Assembly: GCA_019075905.1 (NCBI GenBank)
Contig: JAGXAM010000017.1
Location: forward strand, 1 to 64,000
Direction: 5' to 3'
Source: Hyphomicrobiales bacterium
Lineage (GTDB): Bacteria; Pseudomonadota; Alphaproteobacteria; Rhizobiales; Beijerinckiaceae
Length of the DNA: 64,000 nt
This document shows, one piece after another, positions 9,014-17,294 of this stretch. The translations under genes were made by a program, and so were the position numbers. The notes under the pieces are model-generated. The model was not told where the DNA came from. It saw only the letters and a list, made by a program, of their open reading frames with translations, and searched no databases. How positions within the stretch are numbered: the stretch's first letter is position 1; every line of letters begins with the position of its first letter.

Positions 9014-9046
9014 GCGCCGCTAGCAACGCGCCAACAGCGCAAGCGG

Positions 9047-9131
9047 GCGGGCGTGGCGGAACTGGTAGACGCGCCGGATTTAGGTTCCGGTGATGCAAAT
9101 CGTGGGGGTTCGAGTCCCTTCGCCCGCACCA
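9047..9131 (+). tRNA. tRNA-Leu (anticodon UAG)
   Basis: An 85-nt class II tRNA with acceptor stem GCGGGCG/CGCCCGC, D arm GCGGAACTGGTAGACGC, anticodon loop TTTAGGT (UAG), a long variable arm, T arm GGTTCGAGTCC, discriminator A and an encoded CCA at 9129-9131. It precedes tig, a common arrangement in alphaproteobacteria. Confidence 0.97.
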
Positions 9132-9199
9132 ACCGCTTTATTGGGTTCAAATCATGGCCTGCCGTCAAGCAGGCCGATCATGCAAGGTGGAATGGACAG

Positions 9200-10540
9200 A
9201 TGCAGGTAACCGAGACGGCCTCCCATGGCCTGAAACGCGAATTCAAGGTGGTGATGGCGGCCGGCGATCTGGCCAAGCGTCTCGACGAGCAGCTGGATGA
9301 GATGAAAAACAAGGTGCGCATCAACGGCTTCCGGCCGGGCAAGGTGCCTGTGGCGCATCTGCGCCGGCTCTATGGCAAGAGCATCATGAGCGATGTGATC
9401 CAGCAGGCCGTCGGTGAAGCCAACCAGAAAATTCTTGAAGATCACGGCCTGCGCGCCGCGATGGAGCCGAAAATCGCGCTCTCTGAAGATCGTGACGAAA
9501 TCGAGCGCGTGCTGGAGGCCAGGGGCGATCTGGCTTTCACCATCAATATGGAAGCGCTGCCGAAATTCGAGGTTGGCAGCTTCGAGACGCTGGAATTGCA
9601 GCGGCTGGTCGCCCCGCTCGAAGACAGCGAAGTGGAAGCTGCCTTGCAGCGTCTCGCCCTGCGCAGCCGCACCTATAGCGCCAAGGAAGGCGCCGCCGCC
9701 GATGGCGACAAGGTGACGCTGAGCTTTGCCGGCAAGCTCAATGGCGAGGCCTTTGAGGGCGGCAGCAGCGACAATATGGAAGTGGTGATCGGTTCCGACC
9801 AGTTCATCCCCGGTTTCGAGCAGCAGCTGGTCGGCATCAAGGCCGGCGAGGAGCGGGTGCTCAACGTCACGTTTCCGGAAACCTATGCCGTGCCGAAATT
9901 GGCCGGGCAGGCCGTGACCTTCGATGTCAAGGCGTTCAGCATTGCCGCGCCGGAAGCCCTGGTGATGGATGATGAATTTGCCAAGACCTTTGGCCTTGAG
10001 GATTTCGCCGCGCTGCAAAAGTCGGTGCGCGAGAGCCTGCAGCGCGACCATGATTCCATGAGCCGCGACAAGCTGAAGCGCGCGCTGCTCGATGCGCTCG
10101 ACAAGCAATATTCCTTTGAATTGCCGGAAGGGCTGGTCGAGGCGGAATTTGCCAATATCTGGCGGCAGGCCGAGGCAGAGCAGACTTCATCGGGGCGCAG
10201 CTATGCCGATGACGGCACGACCGAGGAAGCCGCCAAGGCGGAATATCACAAGATTGCCGAGCGGCGCGTGCGCCTCGGGCTGCTGCTGGCCGATGTCGGC
10301 GAGCGCGCCAAGGTGGAAATCTCCGAGGAAGACCTGCGTGCGGCGCTGTTCCGCCGGGCCCGCTCTTTCCCCGGCCAGGAGCGCGAAGTGCTCGACTTTT
10401 ACATGAAGAACGAGCGGGCAATGGCGGAAATCCGCGCGCCGATCTTCGAGGACAAGGTGGTTGATCACATCATCGCCCAGGCGAAAGTCAGCGACCAGAC
10501 GGTGAGCCGCGAGGAATTGTTCAAGCCGCTCGAAGAATAG
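9200..10540 (+). CDS. tig: Trigger factor, ribosome-associated chaperone and prolyl isomerase
   Basis: The 446-residue protein has the trigger factor domain order. The N-terminal ribosome-binding domain carries the GFRPGKVP signature. The central FKBP-type PPIase domain includes GDKVTLSFAGKLNGEAFEGG and GFEQQLVGIKAGEE. A long helical C-terminal domain follows. It binds near the ribosomal exit tunnel and shelters nascent chains. ATG 9200 (MQVTETASHG) is the usual family start; longer in-frame starts run back into the tRNA. It is convergent with the next gene, and clpP, its usual downstream partner, is not here. Confidence 0.96.
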   Translation: MQVTETASHGLKREFKVVMAAGDLAKRLDEQLDEMKNKVRINGFRPGKVPVAHLRRLYGKSIMSDVIQQAVGEANQKILEDHGLRAAMEPKIALSEDRDEIERVLEARGDLAFTINMEALPKFEVGSFETLELQRLVAPLEDSEVEAALQRLALRSRTYSAKEGAAADGDKVTLSFAGKLNGEAFEGGSSDNMEVVIGSDQFIPGFEQQLVGIKAGEERVLNVTFPETYAVPKLAGQAVTFDVKAFSIAAPEALVMDDEFAKTFGLEDFAALQKSVRESLQRDHDSMSRDKLKRALLDALDKQYSFELPEGLVEAEFANIWRQAEAEQTSSGRSYADDGTTEEAAKAEYHKIAERRVRLGLLLADVGERAKVEISEEDLRAALFRRARSFPGQEREVLDFYMKNERAMAEIRAPIFEDKVVDHIIAQAKVSDQTVSREELFKPLEE

Positions 10541-10561
10541 GCCGGCGGCCCGCGCCGCGCA

Positions 10562-11770
10562 TCAGGCGCTGGCGCGGGTTGGCAGGTGCTGGCCGCTCAC
10601 GGCGGCGCCGCTCAATAAAAGCGCCCCGGACGGGGTCTCCTCGATAGCGATGGCGGTGAAGCTGCTGCCATTGACGGCGATGGCCTGCGGCTTGGCCGGG
10701 AGGGCGGTGGCGCGGCCCATCGCGTCGCGCGGTAGGCACAGCATGGCGCGCTCGCCAAAGGCGTGAAGATCATAAAGCGGTGCGGCTTGTTCCAGCGCAT
10801 GCGGGGGTGTGTAGGAACTGCCATCCGCCGTCCAGCGCGACATGGCGATGAGCGCGTGCCAGCCGCCGCTGGCCTCGGCACAGAGCGCCGCCGTCACCGT
10901 CATGGGCAGAAGCAGGGTCGCGGGCGGCTGTTGCACGAGCGTGCGCGCCAGCGCGTTGCTGGAAAATTCAGGCATATAATGCAGCGACATGCCGCAGAGC
11001 AGCATGGCGACCGGGCCGGCGGCGAGGCCCGCCTGAGTGGCTGGCGGCAAGGCGGTGACGAGGCGCTGGCCGGGCCCGAGCTTGGCTGCGGCGACAAGGG
11101 CCATGGCGGCGGCGATCAGGCTGGCCTGTTCCTGCACCACCGGCATAGCCCGGCCCTGCGGCGTCACTTCAAAGGTGATGATGCGGGCCATGTCGGTGCC
11201 ACGCGGCTCGCGCGGCAGCGTCGCCCTGGCATCGCCGAGGGCGGCATCATCGAGCGCAATGGCGCCATCGGGAGCTTCGCCCCCGGTCATGGCGATCACC
11301 CGCACCGTATCATTGGCGAGCACGCTGGCCAGCGCTTCATCGGCCAGATCGACCCCGGCGGCATGATCAGGCGTGAGAATGGCCTGGGCGCCGAGGGCAC
11401 CTGTCATTTCCATGCGTGTGGTGCGGGCCATGGCCAGGGGCAGCAGCACGACATTGAGGCCAAGGCGGCAGCAGGCCAGCAGGGCGACGATGGCGGCGCC
11501 GCTTGCCGGGGCGACCAGCGCGGCCGTGTCGCCGTGATTGAGGCCGGCGGCGTGGAGCCGGCCGGCCCAGGCTTCGACCTTGAACTGCAGGGCGGCAAAG
11601 GTAAGGCCGTCGTGCCCGGCTTCACCGGTCAGCGCCATAACTGCCGGGCGCAGTTGCGCCGCGCCTTCCAGCAAGGAGGCCAGCGAATAGCCTGCCAGGG
11701 GATGGCGTGCCGGGGGTAACTTGTCTGCCCTCGCAGGCTCGAAGGCCGCGTGATCAGGAAGGGGGTTCAC
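10562..11770 (-). CDS. Degenerate adenylate-forming (ANL superfamily) protein
   Basis: The 402-residue protein resembles the N-terminal domain of acyl-CoA synthetases: LTFAALQFKVEAWAGRLHAAGL near the start and LVAPASGAAIVALLACCRLG after it. Where an ANL enzyme has its Ser/Thr/Gly-rich, Lys-ending phosphate loop, this protein reads ITFEVTPQGRAMPV (about residues 198-211). The C-terminal domain with the catalytic Lys is missing: ANL enzymes usually have 500 or more residues. It may be a non-catalytic paralogue. The start is a GTG at 11770 that overlaps the upstream stop as GTGA, so translation is probably coupled to the substrate-binding protein gene. The function is unknown. Confidence 0.7.
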   Translation of the reverse strand: MNPLPDHAAFEPARADKLPPARHPLAGYSLASLLEGAAQLRPAVMALTGEAGHDGLTFAALQFKVEAWAGRLHAAGLNHGDTAALVAPASGAAIVALLACCRLGLNVVLLPLAMARTTRMEMTGALGAQAILTPDHAAGVDLADEALASVLANDTVRVIAMTGGEAPDGAIALDDAALGDARATLPREPRGTDMARIITFEVTPQGRAMPVVQEQASLIAAAMALVAAAKLGPGQRLVTALPPATQAGLAAGPVAMLLCGMSLHYMPEFSSNALARTLVQQPPATLLLPMTVTAALCAEASGGWHALIAMSRWTADGSSYTPPHALEQAAPLYDLHAFGERAMLCLPRDAMGRATALPAKPQAIAVNGSSFTAIAIEETPSGALLLSGAAVSGQHLPTRASA

Positions 11771-13605
11771 GGGTGCTTCATCCACCACATCGACAGCGTT
11801 GCCCCGAACAGGGGATCGCCATAATGGGGGAGGCGCTGCGGATGGGCAAGGCGGCTTGAGGCGGCTATCCACGCCTTTGCGCGCTGGAACAGGGGCACGA
11901 CATAAAAGCCCGACAGCAGCACGCGGTCATAGGCGCGCACGTCGTCGATGAAGTCCTGATTGGTCGAAGCGTGCAGCATGCCGGCGATCAGGGCATCGAC
12001 CGGCTTTGATTTCAGGCCGGCGACGTTGAAGGCCCCCGGCCGGTCAGCGCTCATAGAGCCCCAGCGGCCCCATTGCTCGTTGCCGGGCGAGGCGGAGGCG
12101 AGCCATTCGCTGATCATGATGTCAAATTCAAAATTCTGGCGACGGCGCTGGAATTGCACGTCATCGACCAGCCGCACATGTGCCCTGATGCCGAGCCGCT
12201 GCATGGCTTGCGCATAAATCAGCGCCAGGCGCTCCTCGGCGCGGCCATCGACGAGGATTTCGGGCGCGAGCGCCTTGCCGTCCTTCATCATGACGCCATC
12301 GACAGCGCGATAGCCGGCAGCCTGCAGCAGTTTGAAGGCGCGCGCTTCGAGCCTGCGGTCATAGCCATTGCCGCTGGATGCCGGCGGGTGCCAGGTGCCG
12401 GCCATGATGGCGGGCGTTACCGCATCCGGCCATGGCGCCAGCAGGCGGCGCTCGGCAGCATCGGCCGGACGCCCGATGCAGGACAGTTCGCTGTCGGCAA
12501 AAAATGAATCGGTGTGGGTGTAGAGCCCGAAAAACAGGTTCTTGTTGATCCAGTTGAAGTCGAACAAGTCGCTCAGCGCCTCGCGCACCCGCACATCCTG
12601 GAATTGCGGGCGGCGCAGGTTGAAAACAAAGCCCTTCATGCCCTTGGGGCCGCCGATCGGCAGGGTCTCGCGGAAGACCTTGCCAGCTTTCAGCGCCGGA
12701 AAATCATAGCCGGTCATCCACAAGGTGGGATCATTTTCCTCGCGATAATCGATCAGGCCGGCCTTGAAGGCCTCGAACATGCTGGAATCATCGCGGTAAT
12801 AGGTGATGTTGATGGTGTTGAAATTATAAAGGCCCTGCATGACCGGCAGATGGCGCGCCCAGAAATGGGGATCGCGCTGTAGAACCAGACTGCGGCCAGG
12901 GTTGACCGACTTGACGATATAGGGGCCGGAGCTGAGAAGCGGCTTGAGGCTGGGATCGTCAAAATGGCGCACGTCATTCTTGTGCGAGAGCACCGGCATC
13001 AGGCCGAGAATCATTGGCAATTCGCGGTTATCGAGGCCGGAAAGGTCAAAGCGCACGGTCTCGTCATCGGGCGCCGTGGCACCCTTGACGCGGCCGAAGG
13101 CAATGCGCTCCTGCGGCGTGCCCCTGGTTTTCAGCAGGTTGAAGGTGAAGAGCACATCGCGGGATGTGATTTTCGAGCCATCAGAAAAATGCGCTGCCGG
13201 GTTGAGATGAAAGGTGACGAAATCGCGCGCGGCATCGGTTTCGATGGTTTGGGCGACGAGGCCATACAGCGTGAAAGGCTCATCGCGCGAGCGGAACATC
13301 AGGGTCTGGTAGACATTGCCGACAAGGCCCTGCGAGGTCGATCCGGCGCGCAGATTGAAGGAATTCAGGCTGTCGAACGTGCCGTGAAAGCCAAGGTTCA
13401 GGGTGCCGCCCTTGGGGGCATCGGGGTTGGTATAGGGCAGGTGGGTGAAACCGGCAGGCAGGGCTGGCGCGCCACGAATGGCGATGGCATAGCTCGTCAC
13501 CGGTTGCCCGGCGCCCGCATCGCCCTGCGCCGCCGCGCCGGTGGCGCCAAGCCAGAACAGAGCCACAAGGGTGCCGCAGACGAAGCGAATCATAGCCGGA
13601 ATCAT
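11767..13605 (-). CDS. Extracellular solute-binding protein, family 5 (peptide, YejA-like)
   Basis: The protein of about 612 residues starts with a signal peptide (MIRFVCGTLVALFWLGATGAAA). It then shows family 5 binding-protein features: LPYTNPDAPKGGTLNLGFHG, the VYQTLMFRSRDEP segment and HLNPAAHFSDGSKITSRDV. The YTNPDAPKGG opening is typical of the YejA/microcin C-type subgroup, which delivers oligopeptides to ABC importers. No permease or ATPase genes are adjacent, so it is an orphan receptor here. ATG 13605 is chosen because it places the signal peptide at the N-terminus; 13593 is also possible. It overlaps the ANL-like gene by 4 bp. Confidence 0.87.
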   Translation of the reverse strand: MIPAMIRFVCGTLVALFWLGATGAAAQGDAGAGQPVTSYAIAIRGAPALPAGFTHLPYTNPDAPKGGTLNLGFHGTFDSLNSFNLRAGSTSQGLVGNVYQTLMFRSRDEPFTLYGLVAQTIETDAARDFVTFHLNPAAHFSDGSKITSRDVLFTFNLLKTRGTPQERIAFGRVKGATAPDDETVRFDLSGLDNRELPMILGLMPVLSHKNDVRHFDDPSLKPLLSSGPYIVKSVNPGRSLVLQRDPHFWARHLPVMQGLYNFNTINITYYRDDSSMFEAFKAGLIDYREENDPTLWMTGYDFPALKAGKVFRETLPIGGPKGMKGFVFNLRRPQFQDVRVREALSDLFDFNWINKNLFFGLYTHTDSFFADSELSCIGRPADAAERRLLAPWPDAVTPAIMAGTWHPPASSGNGYDRRLEARAFKLLQAAGYRAVDGVMMKDGKALAPEILVDGRAEERLALIYAQAMQRLGIRAHVRLVDDVQFQRRRQNFEFDIMISEWLASASPGNEQWGRWGSMSADRPGAFNVAGLKSKPVDALIAGMLHASTNQDFIDDVRAYDRVLLSGFYVVPLFQRAKAWIAASSRLAHPQRLPHYGDPLFGATLSMWWMKHP

Positions 13606-13819
13606 GGCACGTTTCTTAAGACTGCCGGGCGCATCTGTCACGCCGCGCCGCAAAATGCCCTAATTTGCCGGTTAGGACTTGGCTTCGTTGCGGTAATTGC
13701 AGCGGCGATTGTCAACCACTCTTGCTCTGGCAGCGGCTTGGTGGCAAAAGCGCATCAATTCGCATGAGCCCGAGCCGCCGGCTTGGGAGGGGTGGAACCA
13801 ACTTAAGGTAACGAACGCC

Positions 13820-14521
13820 ATGAAGATGAAGCTCTTGCATTTGCCCGTGATCGCGCTGGCGGCCCTGTCAGTTGCTACTCACGCCGATGCCGCCAAGGCC
13901 AAAAAGAAGATCGTGAAAAAGCCCGAAGCTGCCAAGGCCGCAGCGCCGGAGCCCAAGATCGTGCAGGCTGATCTTGTCAGTGGCAGCCCGTGGGTGAAGA
14001 TCTGCGGCAAGAACCCGCAAGGCAAAGGCCAGCTGTGCATGACCGAGCGGGCGTTCGGCCTCGCCAACCAGCCGCCGATCATGATCGTCGCGGTCTATCA
14101 GGTGCAGGGCGAAAAAACCGCCGTGCTCAACCTGAACCTGCCGACCGGCCTGCTGCTGCGCCCCGGCTATCGCATTTCCATCGACAGCGGCGCGGCGGAG
14201 CCGGGCGGCTTTGATTATTGCCTGCCCAATGGCTGCTTCAGCCGTGGCAATCTGCCGGCACCGGCGCTGGTCAAGCTGACCAAGAGCAAGGAATTGCACG
14301 TCTCGGTGCAGCGGATGGATGGCAAGATCGTCACCTTCAATGCGCCGACCGATGGTTTCGGCAAGGCGCTGGAAGGCCCGGCAACCGATCCCAAAGTGCT
14401 GGCCGCGGCACAAAAGAAGGAAGATGACATGCGCGCCGCGCTGATGAAAAAGGCCGAGCAGGAGCGCCAGCAGCTTGAAGCCAAGCCGGGTGCAACGCCC
14501 GCGCCGGCAGCCAAGAAATGA
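13820..14521 (+). CDS. Invasion-associated locus B (IalB) family protein
   Basis: The 233-residue secreted or periplasmic protein has a signal peptide (MKMKLLHLPVIALAALSVA, cleaved after HADA), a Lys/Ala-rich linker, then an IalB domain with WVKICGKNP, CMTERAF, YRISIDSG and FDYCLPNGCFSRG. Four or more cysteines could form disulfides. The C-terminal 40 residues are a charged, helix-forming tail. IalB was first described in Bartonella as an invasion factor, but family members occur in many free-living alphaproteobacteria and their general function is unclear. ATG 13820 is preceded by AAGG. It is followed 74 bp later by an FAH-family gene. Confidence 0.88.
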   Translation: MKMKLLHLPVIALAALSVATHADAAKAKKKIVKKPEAAKAAAPEPKIVQADLVSGSPWVKICGKNPQGKGQLCMTERAFGLANQPPIMIVAVYQVQGEKTAVLNLNLPTGLLLRPGYRISIDSGAAEPGGFDYCLPNGCFSRGNLPAPALVKLTKSKELHVSVQRMDGKIVTFNAPTDGFGKALEGPATDPKVLAAAQKKEDDMRAALMKKAEQERQQLEAKPGATPAPAAKK

Positions 14522-14595
14522 AATGATCAACGGCGCGCGGGTTCTTGAGCCCGTGCACGGTGTTTAGTCGTCAAGTCTGGTATGAGGGGGAGCAC

Positions 14596-15444
14596 ATGAA
14601 ACTTTTGCGTTATGGCAAGGCTGGCAAAGAACGTCCGGGCCTGCTTGATGCCGACGGCAAAATCCGCGACCTCTCGGAACATGTAGACGACTGGAATGGC
14701 GCGGCGCTGAGCCCGAAATCTCTCGCCAAGATCGCCAAGCTGAAGGCGCACAAGCTGCCGCTGGTCAAAGGCACGCCTCGGCTTGGGTCCTGCGTGGTGC
14801 GGCCGGGCAATTTCATCGCCGTGGGGCTGAATTATGCCGACCATGCCGCTGAAACCGGCGCGGCAATCCCCAAGGAGCCGATCCTCTTCAACAAGGCGCC
14901 CAATTGCGTCATTGGCCCCAATGACGATGTGATGCTGCCCAAGGGCTCGGTGAAAACCGACTGGGAGGTGGAGCTCGCCATCGTCATCGGCACGAGAGCT
15001 TCCTATGTCTCGCAGGCCGATGCGCTGGCGCATGTGGCCGGCTTTTGCATCTGCAACGATGTATCGGAGCGTGAATTCCAGGCCGAGCGCGGCGGGCAAT
15101 GGATGAAGGGCAAGTCAGCCCCGACCTTTGGCCCGCTCGGGCCGTGGCTGGTGACACCCGATGAAATCGCCGACGTGCAGAAGCTCGACATGTGGCTCGA
15201 CGTCAATGGCGCCAGCTGCCAGCGCGGCTCGACGGCGACGATGATTTTCAGCGTCACCGAGCTGGTCAGCTATATATCGCAGTTCATGACACTTGATCCG
15301 GGCGATATCATCACCACCGGCACGCCGCCGGGCGTCGGGCTTGGCATGAAGCCGCAAAAATTCCTCAGGGCTGGCGACACGCTGTCGCTCGGCATCGAGG
15401 GGCTGGGTCGTCAGGCGCAGCGGGTCGTCGCCTTCGAGGGCTGA
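14596..15444 (+). CDS. Fumarylacetoacetate hydrolase (FAH) family protein
   Basis: The 282-residue protein has the FAH fold signature. FIAVGLNYADHAAETG is followed by the acidic metal ligands in DWEVELAIVIG, then GFCICNDVSEREFQ, and GDIITTGTPPGVGLGMKP near the C-terminus. Family members hydrolyse or isomerise beta-diketo acids such as fumarylpyruvate, acylpyruvates or 2-hydroxyhepta-2,4-dienedioate. The substrate is not determinable here. ATG 14596 has a strong GAGGGGG ribosome site. It is monocistronic or weakly linked to ialB, and convergent with ggt. Confidence 0.92.
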   Translation: MKLLRYGKAGKERPGLLDADGKIRDLSEHVDDWNGAALSPKSLAKIAKLKAHKLPLVKGTPRLGSCVVRPGNFIAVGLNYADHAAETGAAIPKEPILFNKAPNCVIGPNDDVMLPKGSVKTDWEVELAIVIGTRASYVSQADALAHVAGFCICNDVSEREFQAERGGQWMKGKSAPTFGPLGPWLVTPDEIADVQKLDMWLDVNGASCQRGSTATMIFSVTELVSYISQFMTLDPGDIITTGTPPGVGLGMKPQKFLRAGDTLSLGIEGLGRQAQRVVAFEG

Positions 15445-15489
15445 CATTCAGCCACAAGCGCAGCGGGTTATCGTAATGGCCCTCAGCTC

Positions 15490-17229
15490 TCAATAGCCAG
15501 CAGCCCATGTGCCACGCTGGCGCGGATCGACGCCGCCCTCCAGCATCGAGCCCCTGACCTCGATGCTTTCGGCTGAGCCGAAGGCTGGCACGATTCTCAC
15601 GTCATGGCCCATGGCGGTCAGCAGGCGCAGTGTGTCGGGCGAAATGCCGCGCTCGCAGAACAAAATGTCGGGAAGCCATTGGTCATGGAAGCGCGGCGCT
15701 TCAACCGATTCCTGAATATTCATGTGAAAATCTATGATATCGCTGATGATTTCAACGATCATCGTGATAATGCGCGAGCCGCCGGGTGTGCCGGTCACCA
15801 GTTCGAGGTGGCCTTGCGGATCAAACACCATGGTCGGGGCCATTGATGACAGCGGCCGCTTGCGCGGGCCCGGCGCATTGGCGGTGCCGCCCACCAGACC
15901 GAAGGCATTGGCGACGCCGGGCTTGGCGGCAAAATCATCGAGCTCATTATTGAGCAGAACACCGGTGCCGGGCGCGACTTCGCCCATGCCATAGAAAAAA
16001 TTCAGCGTGTAGGTGTTGGAGACGGCATTGCCGTCGGCGTCGACCACATCGAAATGGGTGGTCTGCGGGCTTTCATAGGGCGCCGGATTGCCCGGGGCGA
16101 TGTCGGCGGCCGGGCGGGCATGATCGGGATTGATGGTGGCGCGCAGTTTGGCGGCATAGGCCGGTGAGGTCAGGCCGGCGACCGGCACGTGAAAAAAATC
16201 CGGGTCGCCAAGATATTTGGAGCGGTCGGCGTAGGCGAGTTTCATGGCCTCGGCCATCAGGTGGATGGTCTCGGCGGAAAGCGGCCCGTATTTGGCGAGA
16301 TCAAAACCTTCGAGAATGTTGAGGATCTGCACGATATGCACGCCGCCCGAGGATGGCGGCGGCATCGAGATAATGGTGTGGCCACGGTAGCTGCCGGTGA
16401 CCGGCTGGCGCAGAACCGCCTTGTAGCCGGCAAGGTCGGCAAGGCTCATGTGGCCGCCACCAGCCTTGATGGCATCGACGAGCCTTTGCGCGGTCGCGCC
16501 GCGATAGAACCCTTCAGGGCCCTTGTCGGCTATGGCCTGCAGGGTCGCCGCCAGATCGCTCTCGACGAGGTGATCCCCGGCAACGAGCGGGGTGCCGTCA
16601 GGGTGCAGGAAAATCGCCGCCGAGGACGGATAGCGCCGCAGCCGCGCCGCGCCATAGCGCAGCGACAGGGCGAGGCCGTCATCAACCGTAAAACCGTCGC
16701 GCGCCAGCCTGATCGCCGGGGCGATGAGTTGGGCGAGGGTGAAATGCCCGGAGCCATAGTCGCGTGCGGCCAGCGCCAGGCCGGCGACGGTGCCGGGAAC
16801 GCCGGTGCCGAGCACCGATTGCTGGCTCAGTTTAGGGTCGAAATTGCCGTTCTTGTCGAGAAATACCGTTGTTGCGGTGTTGACCGGGGCCATTTCACGA
16901 TAATCAATGGCGATGTTGCGGTTGCCCTTGGCCAGATGCACCAGCATGAAGCCGCCACCGCCGATATTGCCGGCCTGGGGCAGGGTGACGGCGAGGGCAA
17001 AGCCGACGGCAACGGCAGCATCGACGGCGTTGCCGCCCTGGCGCAGGATATCGCGGCCAATGCGGGCCGCGCGGCGTTCCTGGGCCGCAACCATGCCGCG
17101 GCGCGCCAGAACCGGCAGGTTGCGTGCCGAGCCGGCATCAAGCGGAAAAGGCGGCGGCGCCGCGCCGGTTGCATGGGCACCAAGCGCGAGGACAACGGTG
17201 GTGGCGAGGGACAGGTGCCAGCGGCGCAT
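15490..17229 (-). CDS. ggt: Gamma-glutamyltransferase
   Basis: The 579-residue proenzyme hydrolyses or transfers the gamma-glutamyl group of glutathione in the periplasm. It has a signal peptide (MRRWHLSLATTVVLALGAHA). The large-subunit segment GNIGGGGFMLVHL is present. The autoprocessing site TTHFDVVDADGNAVSNT contains the conserved catalytic Thr that begins the small subunit. The substrate-binding PLSSMAPTMVFD and GTPGGSRIIT follow. ATG 17229 is chosen; the TTG two codons earlier has no better ribosome site. It lies downstream of the HerA-like gene in the same direction with 65 bp between. Confidence 0.95.
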   Translation of the reverse strand: MRRWHLSLATTVVLALGAHATGAAPPPFPLDAGSARNLPVLARRGMVAAQERRAARIGRDILRQGGNAVDAAVAVGFALAVTLPQAGNIGGGGFMLVHLAKGNRNIAIDYREMAPVNTATTVFLDKNGNFDPKLSQQSVLGTGVPGTVAGLALAARDYGSGHFTLAQLIAPAIRLARDGFTVDDGLALSLRYGAARLRRYPSSAAIFLHPDGTPLVAGDHLVESDLAATLQAIADKGPEGFYRGATAQRLVDAIKAGGGHMSLADLAGYKAVLRQPVTGSYRGHTIISMPPPSSGGVHIVQILNILEGFDLAKYGPLSAETIHLMAEAMKLAYADRSKYLGDPDFFHVPVAGLTSPAYAAKLRATINPDHARPAADIAPGNPAPYESPQTTHFDVVDADGNAVSNTYTLNFFYGMGEVAPGTGVLLNNELDDFAAKPGVANAFGLVGGTANAPGPRKRPLSSMAPTMVFDPQGHLELVTGTPGGSRIITMIVEIISDIIDFHMNIQESVEAPRFHDQWLPDILFCERGISPDTLRLLTAMGHDVRIVPAFGSAESIEVRGSMLEGGVDPRQRGTWAAGY

Positions 17230-17294
17230 GGACAATCCAGCGGGAAAGGTGGAGGCTTATTGTGTCAGCCCCGCTGGCGAAAGCAAGCGCCGAT

